Positions 17,493-27,300 of a DNA stretch of 53,349 nucleotides are shown here, one piece after another (positions within the stretch are counted from its first letter, which is position 1; each line of letters opens with the position of its first letter). The notes under the pieces are model-generated. The model saw only the letters and a list, made by a program, of their open reading frames with translations, ran no database searches and was not told where the DNA came from. The position numbers and the translations under genes were made by a program. The DNA comes from an uncultured Granulosicoccaceae bacterium (GTDB lineage: Bacteria > Pseudomonadota > Gammaproteobacteria > Granulosicoccales > Granulosicoccaceae). The DNA lies in NCBI GenBank assembly GCA_937931165.1, contig CALHCI010000074.1:1-53349 (forward strand). Reading direction: 5' to 3'.

Positions 17493-18470
17493 ATGAAGCA
17501 AGACACACAAGAAATTAACGCACCTCTGCCTGACACGACAGTCCCGGTACAAGACACCTTTGGCATCGACATCGATATGCAGGTGCCCGCTTACCTTGAA
17601 GGATCAGAACTGGTACCGGACCTCGACCCTGACTACCTGTTTGATCCGCGTACCACACTGGCGATTCTTTCCGGCTTTGCCGGAGACCGCCGCGTGCTGG
17701 TAACCGGGTTCCACGGCACCGGTAAATCAACACACATTGAACAGGTGGCAGCGCGCCTTAACTGGCCTTGCCTGCGTATTAATCTCGATAGCCATGTCAG
17801 CCGGATTGATCTGATTGGTAAAGACGCTATCGTGCTTCAGGATGGCAAGCAGGTCACTGAGTTTCAGGACGGTATACTGCCGTGGGCGTATCAGCGCAAT
17901 GTGGCGCTGGTGTTTGATGAATACGACGCCGGCCGGCCGGATGTCATGTTTGTGATTCAGCGGGTACTGGAATCTTCGGGCCGCCTGACGCTGCTCGACC
18001 AGAGCCGCGTAATCAGGCCGCACCCGGGCTTCCGTCTGTTTGCCACCGCCAATACCGTCGGCCTTGGCGATACCACCGGCCTGTACCACGGCACCCAGCA
18101 GATTAACCAGGCACAGATGGACCGCTGGTCGATCACCACGGTGCTGAACTACCTGCCGGAAGAAAAAGAAGTGGAGATTGTGCAGGCGAAAGCACCGCAC
18201 CTGCAAAACGATGAAGGGCGGGCCACTGTTGAAAAAATGGTCGCACTCGCCGGTCTGACGCGATCAGCGTTTCGCAACGGCGATCTGTCTACGGTGATGA
18301 GCCCGCGAACTGTACTTACCTGGACACAAAACAGTGAGTTCTTTGAGAACATTGCGCTGGCTTTTGAACTGACCTTCCTGAATAAATGCGATCCGGTAGA
18401 GCGGGAGCTTCTCGAAGAACTCTATCAGCGTGTTTTTAATGAAGAAGTGTCGGTAGCTGCTGCTATCTGA
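17493..18470 (+). CDS. cobS: CobS-like AAA+ ATPase (aerobic cobaltochelatase subunit type, MoxR class)
   Basis: The 325-residue protein has an AAA+ ATPase core of the CobS/MoxR class. Walker A is GFHGTGKST at about residues 72-80, and Walker B is VALVFDEYD at about 137-145. Sensor 1 is in LFATANTVGLGD. The N-terminal segment with FGIDIDMQVPAY and the later MSPRTVLTWTQN are typical of CobS. In aerobic B12 synthesis CobS and CobT form a chaperone-like complex that drives cobalt insertion by CobN. The CobT-like gene follows after 12 bp, so they are co-transcribed. No CobN or other cobalamin genes are in the window. Confidence 0.88.
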   Translation: MKQDTQEINAPLPDTTVPVQDTFGIDIDMQVPAYLEGSELVPDLDPDYLFDPRTTLAILSGFAGDRRVLVTGFHGTGKSTHIEQVAARLNWPCLRINLDSHVSRIDLIGKDAIVLQDGKQVTEFQDGILPWAYQRNVALVFDEYDAGRPDVMFVIQRVLESSGRLTLLDQSRVIRPHPGFRLFATANTVGLGDTTGLYHGTQQINQAQMDRWSITTVLNYLPEEKEVEIVQAKAPHLQNDEGRATVEKMVALAGLTRSAFRNGDLSTVMSPRTVLTWTQNSEFFENIALAFELTFLNKCDPVERELLEELYQRVFNEEVSVAAAI

Positions 18471-18482
18471 TCTTTATTCAGT

Positions 18483-20354
18483 ATGGTTGCCAAAGACAAT
18501 AAATCTGCAGAGGAAGTTGCCAGCGATCCGGACGTGCTTAAGCGTTCACTCGGTGCCTGTGCAAGAGCAGTTTCCGGTGACGAAACACTGCAGGTTAATT
18601 TCGAACGTGGACACAGTTCAGTCGAAATCGGTGGTAATCGCCTGCAGGATATAGACACCGGCCTCAACGCCGATGAACTCGCCGTAACGCGCGGACAAAC
18701 CGATGCGCTCGCACTGTGGCGTGCACACCACGACAACAACGTTCATCAGCGCTCGGCCCCGTTTGATCCGGCAGCACGCTATGCGTTTGATATTGTCGAG
18801 CAGGCACGAGTGGAATCAGTCGGCACCCGTAACCTTGATGGTGTGGCTAGTAACCTCGAGGGCTCCCATTCGGCACGTATTGCAAAGCTCGATTTAAAAA
18901 ACGATGCGGCAGTGCTTGCTGAAGCACTGGGTGTGCTAATGCGACAGGAGCTTAGTGGTCGTGATGCGTCACAGGCGGGTAAGGCACTGCTTGCCAGCCG
19001 ACGTGAGCAACTAAATAAAATTCCGCCTGAATTACTCAAGCAACTCAACAGCAGCAAGCAGGATCAAAAAACCTTTGCCAACCAGATGAACGATCTTCTG
19101 GTCGCGGTCGATTTAATTCCGGAATTTAACCCGGACGGTGAATCCGGAGATCACAACACCGAAGACGCAGAGCCTGAAGAAACACCGGAAAATGAAGCCG
19201 AAGGAGAGTCCACAGAGGCTCAGTCGCAAGACGAGTCAATGGCCGACGATGAAGCAGAGCAGGACGGCGAGAGCCCGGAGTCTGCGGAAAATGAAACCGA
19301 TGCAGAAGACGGAGATCCGGCCGAGACTCCGGGTGCTTCCATGCAATTACCCGGCACAGATCGCTTCGCACAAACACCACAGTACCGGATATTCACCACT
19401 GAGTTTGATGAGATAGTTAAACCGCAGGACGTTTGCACTACCACTGAACTGACGCGTCTGCGTGAACGTCTTGATGAGCACGTGGGCGACTTACAGTCAT
19501 CTGTGGCGCGCTTTGCAAATCGCCTTCAACGCCGGTTGCTGGCACACCAGAACCGTTCATGGGATTTTGATCAGGAAGAGGGCGTTCTCGATACCGCACG
19601 TCTAACCCGCGTAGTGACCGATCCGATGCAGCCGTTAACGTTCAAACGCGAACAGGAAGCGAAGTTTCGCGATACCGTCGTCACATTATTAATAGACAAC
19701 AGCGGGTCTATGCACGGAAGATCAATTGTCGTCGCTGCGGCGTGTGCAGATATACTGGCCAACACCCTTGAAAGATGCGGTGTTGGTGTGGAAATACTTG
19801 GCTTTACCACACGTGCATGGAAGGGCGGACAGTCACGTACGCAATGGGTATCTGCTGGACATCCGGCTAATCCGGGTCGACTAAATGATCTCAGGCACAT
19901 CATATATAAATCTGCAGACACCCCGTGGCGACGTGGTCGCAATAATCTGGGGTTAATGCTTCGCAAAGGGCTGTTAAAAGAAAACATTGACGGTGAAGCG
20001 TTAATCTGGGCTTACCAAAGGCTGGTAAACCGACCTGAAAAACGCAAGATACTCATGATGATCTCTGATGGTGCACCGATAGATGACTCAACGCTTTCTG
20101 CAAACCCGGGTAAATTTCTGGAGCGTCACCTGCGTGAAATAATTGCATTGGTAGAGGGTGATCCGGCAGTTGAACTTACCGCCATTGGAATCGGGCACGA
20201 TGTAACACAGTACTACCGACGAGCGGCAACGATTGCCAATGTCAGTGAACTTGCTAACGCCATGACAGAACAACTGGCAGATCTGTTTGATCAAAGTGTC
20301 GCTGATCAGAAGGTGTCCGGCAACAAACGCGGCCGGTTGAAACAGATCATCTGA
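18483..20354 (+). CDS. cobT: CobT-like protein with von Willebrand A domain (cobaltochelatase subunit type)
   Basis: The 623-residue partner of CobS has an N-terminal CobT domain (to about 210) and a strongly acidic Glu/Asp-rich linker (about 215-285). A C-terminal VWA domain has its metal-ion-dependent adhesion motif DNSGSM near residue 404. The conserved TPWRRGRNN and [11 protein letters not shown] also fit CobT. CobT binds CobS rings and links ATP hydrolysis to metal insertion by CobN. The length matches CobT. The absence of CobN nearby leaves open a MoxR-VWA role on another target, but the specific resemblance is to CobT. Confidence 0.88.
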   Translation: MVAKDNKSAEEVASDPDVLKRSLGACARAVSGDETLQVNFERGHSSVEIGGNRLQDIDTGLNADELAVTRGQTDALALWRAHHDNNVHQRSAPFDPAARYAFDIVEQARVESVGTRNLDGVASNLEGSHSARIAKLDLKNDAAVLAEALGVLMRQELSGRDASQAGKALLASRREQLNKIPPELLKQLNSSKQDQKTFANQMNDLLVAVDLIPEFNPDGESGDHNTEDAEPEETPENEAEGESTEAQSQDESMADDEAEQDGESPESAENETDAEDGDPAETPGASMQLPGTDRFAQTPQYRIFTTEFDEIVKPQDVCTTTELTRLRERLDEHVGDLQSSVARFANRLQRRLLAHQNRSWDFDQEEGVLDTARLTRVVTDPMQPLTFKREQEAKFRDTVVTLLIDNSGSMHGRSIVVAAACADILANTLERCGVGVEILGFTTRAWKGGQSRTQWVSAGHPANPGRLNDLRHIIYKSADTPWRRGRNNLGLMLRKGLLKENIDGEALIWAYQRLVNRPEKRKILMMISDGAPIDDSTLSANPGKFLERHLREIIALVEGDPAVELTAIGIGHDVTQYYRRAATIANVSELANAMTEQLADLFDQSVADQKVSGNKRGRLKQII

Positions 20355-20410
20355 TCACTGTCACTGTCTCTGAATTACGACATTCTATAAAAGCTTGGGA
20401 GAACCAACAC

Positions 20411-21673
20411 ATGTTTACTGAAGATGCTGCTATTGCCGGCTATGACGATGAATTATGGGCCGCCATGCAACAGGAGAGACAACGTCAGGAAGATCATGTT
20501 GAATTAATCGCCTCTGAAAACTACACCAGTCGAAGGGTCATGGAAGCACAGGGTTCTGTGCTGACTAACAAATACGCTGAAGGCTACCCGGCAAAACGCT
20601 ACTACGGCGGCTGTGAGTTTGTTGATGTGGCTGAGCAACTGGCAATAGACCGCGCCAAAAAACTTTTTAATGCGGATTATGCAAACGTACAACCGCACTC
20701 CGGTTCACAGGCAAACGCCGCCGTTTACATGGCATTGTGTGAGCCTGGAGATGTAGTCCTGGGTATGTCGCTTGATCATGGTGGCCACCTGACTCACGGC
20801 GCTAAAGTTAATTTTTCCGGCAAAATCTACAGCGCTGTGCAATATGGTCTCGATGAAGAAACCGGTGAAATAGATTACGAGCAGGTGGCGTCACTTGCCA
20901 GAGAACATAAACCGAAAATGATTGTGGCGGGTTTCTCGGCATATTCCAAAATTATTGATTGGCAGAAGTTTCGTGATGTCTGTGATGAAGTGGGTGCGTA
21001 CTTACTGGTCGATATGGCGCACATTGCGGGACTGGTTGCAGTAGGTCTTTATCCGAACCCGGTTCCGTTTGCAGATGTGGTAACCAGCACGACACATAAA
21101 ACCCTGCGTGGTCCGCGTGGAGGGATTATCATCGCGCGTGCCAACGCTGATCTCGAAAAGAAGTTTAATTCAAATATCTTTCCGGGTATGCAGGGTGGGC
21201 CGTTGATGCATGTGATTGCAGCAAAGGCCGTAGCCTTTAAAGAAGCGCTTGAGCCGGGCTTTAAGGCCTATCAGCAACAGGTGCTCGATAATGCCCGTGC
21301 CATGTGCCAGGTCTTCCTCGATCGCGGATATAGTATCGTTTCCGGTGGTACAGATGATCACTTGTTCCTGCTTGACCTGATCGACAAGGGGTTGACCGGT
21401 AAAGAAGCCGATGCGGCACTGGGTCGTGCACATATCACTGTTAACAAAAACACCGTGCCCAAAGATCCACAATCACCGTTTGTTACCAGCGGGTTGCGAA
21501 TTGGCTCACCTGCCGCCACTACCCGTGGATTCAAAGAGCAGGAAATGTCAGATCTGGCCGGCTGGATGTGTGATGTGCTCGATGACATCAACAACGAATC
21601 GGTAGCTGCTGAAGTTCGCGAAAAAGTCACTGCACTTTGTCGTCGATTTCCGGTCTATGGATCGATGGCTTAG
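20411..21673 (+). CDS. glyA: Serine hydroxymethyltransferase
   Basis: The 420-residue PLP enzyme interconverts serine and glycine while loading tetrahydrofolate with a one-carbon unit. Clear motifs are [54 protein letters not shown] and the PLP lysine in [13 protein letters not shown] (about Lys229). The length is standard. A GGGAGAACC ribosome-binding site precedes the ATG. It lies 56 bp after cobT with no visible terminator, so read-through from cobST is possible. No glycine riboswitch fits in that short gap. Confidence 0.98.
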   Translation: MFTEDAAIAGYDDELWAAMQQERQRQEDHVELIASENYTSRRVMEAQGSVLTNKYAEGYPAKRYYGGCEFVDVAEQLAIDRAKKLFNADYANVQPHSGSQANAAVYMALCEPGDVVLGMSLDHGGHLTHGAKVNFSGKIYSAVQYGLDEETGEIDYEQVASLAREHKPKMIVAGFSAYSKIIDWQKFRDVCDEVGAYLLVDMAHIAGLVAVGLYPNPVPFADVVTSTTHKTLRGPRGGIIIARANADLEKKFNSNIFPGMQGGPLMHVIAAKAVAFKEALEPGFKAYQQQVLDNARAMCQVFLDRGYSIVSGGTDDHLFLLDLIDKGLTGKEADAALGRAHITVNKNTVPKDPQSPFVTSGLRIGSPAATTRGFKEQEMSDLAGWMCDVLDDINNESVAAEVREKVTALCRRFPVYGSMA

Positions 21674-21849
21674 TAAATTTCCCGGTAAATTGGTCAGTGA
21701 ACGGTTATCTGTGCGGTAGCAGGAAGGGCTGCCGCAGCAGACGACTTAACCGGCACGGCCTCGTTGGCGCGCGTGTCGATCCTGTTACCCTTATTGAAAC
21801 GCGCCCGCACCAGTGTTGCAATGCCGGATTAATCAATTAGAGACTGATT

Positions 21850-22425
21850 GTGAATAGTAATAAACTGATCGTAAGCGTTTTCTCTTTCTTCTGCGTGTTG
21901 TGCCTGTCGGTACCAGCGGCAGCTCAGAAAATCAGCGACCTCGAGCAGGCCGAGACACAGCCGGCTGAGTCGACTGCAGCCGCTCCGACTGATTTACAAG
22001 TCACTCAGGTGGGTGACTGGAATGTGGTCTGTGATCCTGACGGAGGTTCGGTGTGTGCGATGACACAGTTAGGTAAGGACCCGCAGGGGTCACCGGCCAT
22101 TGAGTTTGTGGTACGCAAAATAGATGATCAGAACGCAGAAATAGACGGCATTAAGGTGGAGGCAGTGGCAGACATCGTTACGCCTCTGGGGGTATTGCTG
22201 GAAGCTGGCCTACTGTTGAAAATCGATGAAAGTGAAGAGCGTGGCGCGCCGTTTAGAATTTGTCAGAAGCATGGGTGCCTGGTGCGAGAGCCGCTAAGTG
22301 CCGAGGTTATTGCAGCGTTGAAAAAAGGGAACACAGCCTTGGTGACTGTTGTTGCAGAAGGGGTAGGGCCTATTGATATTCCAATCTCGCTGCGAGGCTT
22401 TACCAAGGCATACGGTTCACTATAA
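21850..22425 (+). CDS. Invasion-associated locus B (IalB) family secreted protein
   Basis: The 191-residue protein has a signal peptide (hydrophobic LIVSVFSFFCVLCLSVPAAA, cleavage after about residue 25). A linker rich in Ala, Thr and Pro follows, then an IalB domain starting at VGDWNVVCD. Two cysteine pairs (CDPDGGSVC and CQKHGC) are likely disulfides. The family name comes from Bartonella IalB, but environmental relatives are widespread and their biochemical role is unknown. The start is GTG at 21850, the only one giving the signal peptide. The 175 bp upstream after glyA shows no clear RNA element. It ends convergently with the PhyH gene. Confidence 0.85.
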   Translation: MNSNKLIVSVFSFFCVLCLSVPAAAQKISDLEQAETQPAESTAAAPTDLQVTQVGDWNVVCDPDGGSVCAMTQLGKDPQGSPAIEFVVRKIDDQNAEIDGIKVEAVADIVTPLGVLLEAGLLLKIDESEERGAPFRICQKHGCLVREPLSAEVIAALKKGNTALVTVVAEGVGPIDIPISLRGFTKAYGSL

Positions 22426-22467
22426 AAGCTAACCATCAGGCTAGCGATAAAGTCAGGCGCTGATTGG

Positions 22468-23313
22468 TTAGGTGGAATAAATTACCGGAAACTCATCGCC
22501 CTCAAATTTTGCCCCGTCAGTAAAAGTTAAGTCAGGAAAGGCCGGAGAGGTGTTGCCCGGTCTCTGGATAAACTTTGCATCATCACCAACCCATCGTAGT
22601 GAGATAACCCGGCGTCTGTCGGGGGAGCTGTTTGCCGGTGCACCATGCAATGTGCCAAAGTCGAATGCCACTACATCACCCGGCGTCATCTCCCAGCCAA
22701 TAATATTGTGATCTGATCTGTTGGCGTCAATGTCAGGGACGGGTTCTGAGGGATCGTTTTCGTAGAGGTCGGTGCCGTCAAAACGCTGTGGCTTGTAAAG
22801 TTTGCCACCCTGATGAGAGCCACCGATGTATTCAATCGTGCGTTCTCTTGGAATCGGGTCGAGTGGTATCCAGAAGCTGACCGTTTGATTGCCGTCGACG
22901 AGGTAGTACGGTTTATCCTGATGCCACGGTGTCACTACCGAGTTGCCTGGCTCTTTAACCAGAATATGATCATGGAAAATTCTTGCCGTACGTGATCGCA
23001 TTAGTGTTGCTGCGATTTCAGCCATTGGTGATTCTTCGACCAGAGCACGATAACCGTCGAATTTTGACCAGACACAGTAGTCCTGAAAAAACGGTGCACT
23101 GCCATCATCGGGGCGGTAAGTTCTCTCGCGCCAGCTTGGATTAGCTTTGTTTTGTTCGATTGCCTCTCTGGCAGCGGAGACAAATGGTTGAAACAATCCC
23201 TTAATAAGCACCGCACCGTTTTCTTGAAATGATGCTATCTGCTCATTACTGATCAGGGTGTTTTGATTGCCCATCGTTACGTTCAACCTGAGTGACTGAT
23301 GTTGCTCAAGCAT
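22468..23313 (-). CDS. Phytanoyl-CoA dioxygenase (PhyH) family oxygenase
   Basis: The 281-residue protein shows the PhyH-type Fe(II)/2-oxoglutarate oxygenase pattern. The HxD iron ligands are in TPWHQDKPYYL (His131, Asp133). A distal His is in DFGTLHGAPANSS, and the 2-oxoglutarate Arg is in RRRVISLRW. Members hydroxylate diverse small molecules, so the substrate is unknown. It is probably cytoplasmic, with no signal peptide. ATG at 23313 is used with a weak GAAG upstream; ATG at 23274 is an equally complete alternative. The gene stands alone between the IalB and LysM-type genes. Confidence 0.9.
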   Translation of the reverse strand: MLEQHQSLRLNVTMGNQNTLISNEQIASFQENGAVLIKGLFQPFVSAAREAIEQNKANPSWRERTYRPDDGSAPFFQDYCVWSKFDGYRALVEESPMAEIAATLMRSRTARIFHDHILVKEPGNSVVTPWHQDKPYYLVDGNQTVSFWIPLDPIPRERTIEYIGGSHQGGKLYKPQRFDGTDLYENDPSEPVPDIDANRSDHNIIGWEMTPGDVVAFDFGTLHGAPANSSPDRRRVISLRWVGDDAKFIQRPGNTSPAFPDLTFTDGAKFEGDEFPVIYST

Positions 23314-23386
23314 ATCGCTTCGATGGGGGTTTTCACAGCGAAATTTCTAAAGCTCATTGGCATCAATGAGTATACAAGCTGTTGTC

Positions 23387-25396
23387 TCAATATGAGATTG
23401 AGGCATTTATTTCTTTTGTTTTAAATGCTATTGCATCAACAACCGATTGCTGAAGTTCTGCCAGTAATCCTGAATGGTTTCTTATTACTGCAGAATACTC
23501 TGCCAGTTCTGTATTTGTCATGGGGGCGTATTGATCGGTCATGGCGAGCAGCATGTCTGCCCTGAGTCCTGACTCAAGCGATGCCAGATTGGATTTAATC
23601 TTCCGGGCCCGATTTAACTCACTTTGCATCTGTTCAACATCGCCGGATACTTCAGCCTTTTGCTTACACCCACTCAGTGACCAGCCGGCGTAGTCCAGTG
23701 CAATGGCAATACTGGCGATACCTTTGCCAGTGATTGTGTTGTCGTAAATCTGTTCGATCTGAGCCGCCCGTGCTTTTCCGTTTGAATTATTGTTAGCTAC
23801 CTGTGAAACACTGGTGCCTTGTTCGAGCTGTAGCGCTTTTATTCCAGTTGGAGATTCATACCAATTAACCAGGTTGCGAATAATCGGCGCTGGTGCTTTT
23901 TGTTGCAGGTTGCTGACAACCTTGTGGTGTAGCTGCTGTGCTTCGGGGGCTGTCCGGCTTGGGACACTCTCGCAGCGTGCGGCATGTCGTTGGGCAGCAC
24001 TTTCAATGTCTGCCGGAAAGTTCTGCAGCATGGCGGCCACCCCGGATTGCGCTAAAAGCTTTTTATAGATCTTTGTGTCGGGAGATGCATCGATACTTCT
24101 CTGGGCGACGGTAACATCAGTGTCAAAGGTTGCCGATCGAGTTTCTCCGATGGCCGATTTAGAGACCATCGCTTCAGGTGTTTCTTTATTTGCAGGTGCC
24201 GCAGCGGTTGCAAGAGAACTGGTCCCGGGAGATGCGAGTGAAGTTGCCAGTTGAATATCCTTTGGCAGGTGAGCGATTGATCGTGACACGTGATCAAAGA
24301 TAGTTTCAAGCTTATTGCCTGCGAGTATTTCAAATCCTTCAGCGGTGGTGATACCGCTGACTTCAAGTTGGTCATGTTGCAGAGGGTTCTCGAGAATTGC
24401 GAGCACTGCTTTGTTGTCATTGATCAGTTCATAGCCAATGTAGTCCGCAAGCTTGTCTAGCGCGATGCCAACCTGCGTATGTTCATTGAAAGCCCATTCG
24501 ATGGTGTAACTTAGCGGGTCGGATGGGTTGTCTGTGCCTGCAGCAGCTGGTGTATTGCGGGGAGGCCCCAGATAATCTGTGTCGCTTGTATCTATAGCAA
24601 TTTTGGTTGCCAGAGGAGTTACGTTGTTTTCTGCTGTTACGGTTGCAGTCTGTGGTTCTGTGGCATGCGTTGTGGTGTTTGTAGTCGTCGTGTTCTGGTC
24701 CGCGTTTGCGGCGGTTTTGCTATCCAAGGCTGCTGCAAGTGGGGGCTCGTCGTTCTTCACGGTATTCGTTGCAACAGAAATAGTCTCAGCCCTGGCTGAG
24801 GGGCTGGTGTTTTTCTTACGGGGTTTTTCACCGCCCAGACCGTCGAGTTGATAGTCGGTAAGTGTGGCGATTTGACTTTCACTTCCCGCCTGTACACCGG
24901 GTTCTTTCAGAACGAGTGCTTTTCCAAACGGCCAGCGCAGTGCGGCATGCATCTGGTTGACCGGGTTATTGAAGTCAACTGTGTTGCCGGACACTTTGAG
25001 TTTTTCGTAGCGATCCTGCGCAAAGATCAGGTCGCCGATATTAGGCAGGTTAATGCGGGCACCTACTGGCAACCTGGCGGCGTCTCCGTCAGTAAAGGCA
25101 TGTAGGTTTACTTCGTAAATCGCTGCGGCGAGATGATATGAGTCTAGCTCCTTTATACGATGCTCTTTAGCAATTTTGAGTAGTGAATCACCGTGTTGAA
25201 CGGTAACTTTGTTTTGTGTAAACGGTATATCAGTGATGTCAAAAACTGACAAACGGTTATACAGATCGCTGTAGTAAATACGCAGAGCGTCACTACCGGG
25301 TTGCCTGACATTCTGTGCGCTGACGTAATTGGCGCATACCAATACGCAGAGCAGAGCAACTACGTTTTTTGCGATTTTCAAGTTCAATTCATTCAC
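23387..25396 (-). CDS. Secreted multidomain protein: FimV-like LysM, PilL_N/TcpQ-like region and DUF2059-like tail
   Basis: The 669-residue protein has a signal peptide to about residue 27 (ending VSA). A FimV-type LysM region follows (about 62-118), with VTVQHGDSLLKIAKEHRIKE and later LPVGARINLP. A low-complexity Thr/Asn/Ala-rich linker spans about 180-280. A PilL_N/TcpQ-like segment covers about 290-375 (ALDKLADYIGYEL, then GITTAEGFEILAGN and LETIFDHVSR). The C-terminal 230 residues resemble DUF2059-type helical domains (LLAQSGVAAMLQNFPADIE). A LysM domain would tether it to peptidoglycan. The role is unknown, perhaps in cell-envelope or pilus assembly. The start is GTG at 25396; TTG at 25387 with AGGTGA ahead is also plausible. 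Confidence 0.7.
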   Translation of the reverse strand: MNELNLKIAKNVVALLCVLVCANYVSAQNVRQPGSDALRIYYSDLYNRLSVFDITDIPFTQNKVTVQHGDSLLKIAKEHRIKELDSYHLAAAIYEVNLHAFTDGDAARLPVGARINLPNIGDLIFAQDRYEKLKVSGNTVDFNNPVNQMHAALRWPFGKALVLKEPGVQAGSESQIATLTDYQLDGLGGEKPRKKNTSPSARAETISVATNTVKNDEPPLAAALDSKTAANADQNTTTTNTTTHATEPQTATVTAENNVTPLATKIAIDTSDTDYLGPPRNTPAAAGTDNPSDPLSYTIEWAFNEHTQVGIALDKLADYIGYELINDNKAVLAILENPLQHDQLEVSGITTAEGFEILAGNKLETIFDHVSRSIAHLPKDIQLATSLASPGTSSLATAAAPANKETPEAMVSKSAIGETRSATFDTDVTVAQRSIDASPDTKIYKKLLAQSGVAAMLQNFPADIESAAQRHAARCESVPSRTAPEAQQLHHKVVSNLQQKAPAPIIRNLVNWYESPTGIKALQLEQGTSVSQVANNNSNGKARAAQIEQIYDNTITGKGIASIAIALDYAGWSLSGCKQKAEVSGDVEQMQSELNRARKIKSNLASLESGLRADMLLAMTDQYAPMTNTELAEYSAVIRNHSGLLAELQQSVVDAIAFKTKEINASISY

Positions 25397-25950
25397 CTAT
25401 GAGCAGTCTGCTCAATGTGAGACAGCATTATGTTGTGATAGCAGGACTCATCAGTATTGTCTGCCGTTCTTGATTCGATCCGGATCGCAGCGGTGATTTG
25501 TACACTGGCATTCCATTGATCGCTCAAACAAAGCGCGTTGCAGCCGCGATGCGATTTTTTGGCAGATAACAAGCTTTTGCAGATACCAGGCCGGTACTTC
25601 GCGAATGGGTGCTCCGGGCTGGTGGACCGCACAAATTGATCATCCGGTCTCATTTTTAAAATTCAGGATGTCATGGAAATTTTAGACGCAAACGTCAGAC
25701 ATACAAGGATGTTTTCAGCGCGGGAGTCAGAAGTCTGGGGCAAGCGTGATCAGTTTGGTATTTCGAGCGCTAAATTTGTCGTTTCGGTTCGTCAAAGGCG
25801 TAGACGGGAATGAAAGTTGAACTGTTCCGGTTACGACACGAACTTCATAGCGTTTATGCGACGTCCGTAGTCGGAAGTACTTGAGGTTGCCATTGCACGT
25901 CGGCCAATCATCACAATAACGTTGTTTATCCGAGTCTTAAACCAGAACCT
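25397..25950. other. 554-bp divergent intergenic region between the LysM-type and OmpA-family genes
   Basis: No convincing gene is present. A perfect 15-base palindrome with a central T (TGAGCAG-T-CTGCTCA, 25400-25414) lies just upstream of the LysM-type start, and the perfect 12-mer CGATCCGGATCG lies at 25476-25487. Either could be a regulator site, but I recognise neither. The region must hold promoters for both flanking genes; I could not place them with confidence. Confidence 0.5.
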
Positions 25951-27150
25951 GTGAAACATCTATTACCTGCCAGATGTAACTCTATTTCACGCCGAAACAA
26001 CAGCGTTCAACACGTCAATGCGGAAGACACACGAAGGTGTCTGATGCTGTTAGCAACATCGTTTTTTCTCTCTGTAAGCTCGCACTCGACAGGCGCAGAG
26101 CAAAACAGAGAAATCGACGACCGTTTCACGCGCAGTATCTACGCGGGAGCCGGTATGGGGTTCAGTGTTCTTGAGCCCAACACCAGGAAGATCGCCGGAT
26201 GGGACCTCAATGACACAACCGGTACGGGTGGCCAGATTCAGCTAGGCATAGATTTGTTTAAACAAATGTCCCTCGAATTTCACTCGGCAAGGCTGGGTAG
26301 CGCGGGGCTCTCGCCTTCCGGTCGTATCAAGTATGACGTTAACGCACTCAGTGCTTTGATTTACGCCGGTGGCAACCGTGATCGCTTTAAACGCACCGGT
26401 CTAACCGCCTACGGGCGTGGCGGGTTCGGTGTGCTGCGTAATTCAGCTGTGGGTGAAGTGCCGTTTAGAACCATTGATGCAAATCACTTGCTCTGGGGAG
26501 CCGGTGTGGAATATATGCATATGAATGGCTTTGGTGCGCGAGCAGAGGTGATATCAGTTGCGGAAGATGTTCGGTACGGGCAGTTCGGCATGATTTATCG
26601 CTTTGGACAACCACGCTATCTTGAGTCATCCACTGAGGCGTTATCGGCAGAAAGCTCAGTGACGGCAGAGGATAATAGTGAGCAGGTCGTCCGTAACGAT
26701 CCCCCTTTGCCGCCGCCACCGCCGCCACCGCCATTACTGGAGCATTCTGCACCTGAGCCGGTTGCTAAAAATGAATGTAGTACGATTGACGGGGAAATAG
26801 ACGGAATAAGATTCGATATTGGTGCTGCGGATCTAACGGCGACTGCCAGGTCTGTACTTGATAGCGTGGCGGCCACATTGGCAAAGTGCCCAGAGTTACC
26901 GTTGACTGTATCGGCGCACACAGACAGCCTGGGCACAGAAAAAACCAACTATATTTTGTCACATCGTCGGGCGTGGGCGGTTATTAATTATCTGCGTAGC
27001 GCCGGTGTAAATTTATTACGGATGACACCGCGGGCATTTGGAGAAACCCGTCCTGTCGATAATAACAACACTGAATCAGGCAGGCGTAATAATCGACGGG
27101 TCGAGTTAATTGCGAATAATCCGGGTGGTGATGCAACGCCGAATCTTTAG
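25951..27150 (+). CDS. OmpA-family outer-membrane protein with N-terminal beta-barrel
   Basis: The 399-residue protein has a hydrophobic export segment (about 32-48), then an OmpA-like 8-strand barrel region (about 60-220; SIYAGAGMGFSV, QIQLGIDLF and ending FGMIYRFG). A proline run (about 250-258) hinges to a C-terminal OmpA peptidoglycan-binding domain. That domain is marked by VSAHTDSLGTEKTN and LSHRRAWAVINYLRS, with ESGRRNNRRVELI at the end. Such proteins span the outer membrane and bind the cell wall. GTG at 25951 gives a long n-region. ATG at 26044, with AAGG ahead, is an alternative whose signal peptide would lack positive charges. It is divergent from the LysM-type gene. Confidence 0.88.
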   Translation: MKHLLPARCNSISRRNNSVQHVNAEDTRRCLMLLATSFFLSVSSHSTGAEQNREIDDRFTRSIYAGAGMGFSVLEPNTRKIAGWDLNDTTGTGGQIQLGIDLFKQMSLEFHSARLGSAGLSPSGRIKYDVNALSALIYAGGNRDRFKRTGLTAYGRGGFGVLRNSAVGEVPFRTIDANHLLWGAGVEYMHMNGFGARAEVISVAEDVRYGQFGMIYRFGQPRYLESSTEALSAESSVTAEDNSEQVVRNDPPLPPPPPPPPLLEHSAPEPVAKNECSTIDGEIDGIRFDIGAADLTATARSVLDSVAATLAKCPELPLTVSAHTDSLGTEKTNYILSHRRAWAVINYLRSAGVNLLRMTPRAFGETRPVDNNNTESGRRNNRRVELIANNPGGDATPNL

Positions 27151-27202
27151 TGCAGAGTATCAGGGATGGCGGATACCCTTCCCAGCGTTTAGACGCTGAC
27201 CA

Positions 27203-27240
27203 CTCCCACAAGTGGGCACAAGTGGGCACAAGCGGGAGGG
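27203..27240. repeat. Tandem 10-bp repeat (CACAAGYGGG x3) within a hairpin-forming element
   Basis: Three adjacent units lie at 27207-27216, 27217-27226 and 27227-27236: CACAAGTGGG twice and then CACAAGCGGG. The outer CTCCC (27203-27207) can pair with GGGAG (27234-27238). The element lies between the convergent OmpA-family and creatinase genes, so it could stop transcription. The same 10-mers occur in reverse complement at 50057-50117. Confidence 0.7.
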
Positions 27241-27300
27241 TAGTGTCATGCGTTTTAGGATCATTTCTTTATAAGTGGGAACTCTGTTTAAAATAGCCTG

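Noticed and set aside
20355..20410. Glycine riboswitch upstream of glyA
   Set aside because: The gap is only 56 bp, too short for the known aptamer, and no conserved core is seen.
25393..25653. 86-codon minus-strand open frame upstream of the LysM-type gene
   Set aside because: It overlaps the likely start of the LysM-type gene, has no recognisable domain and no ribosome-binding site.
27207..27236. Possible CRISPR-like array
   Set aside because: The units are 10 bp, directly adjacent with no spacers, and no cas genes are present; this is a simple tandem repeat in a hairpin.
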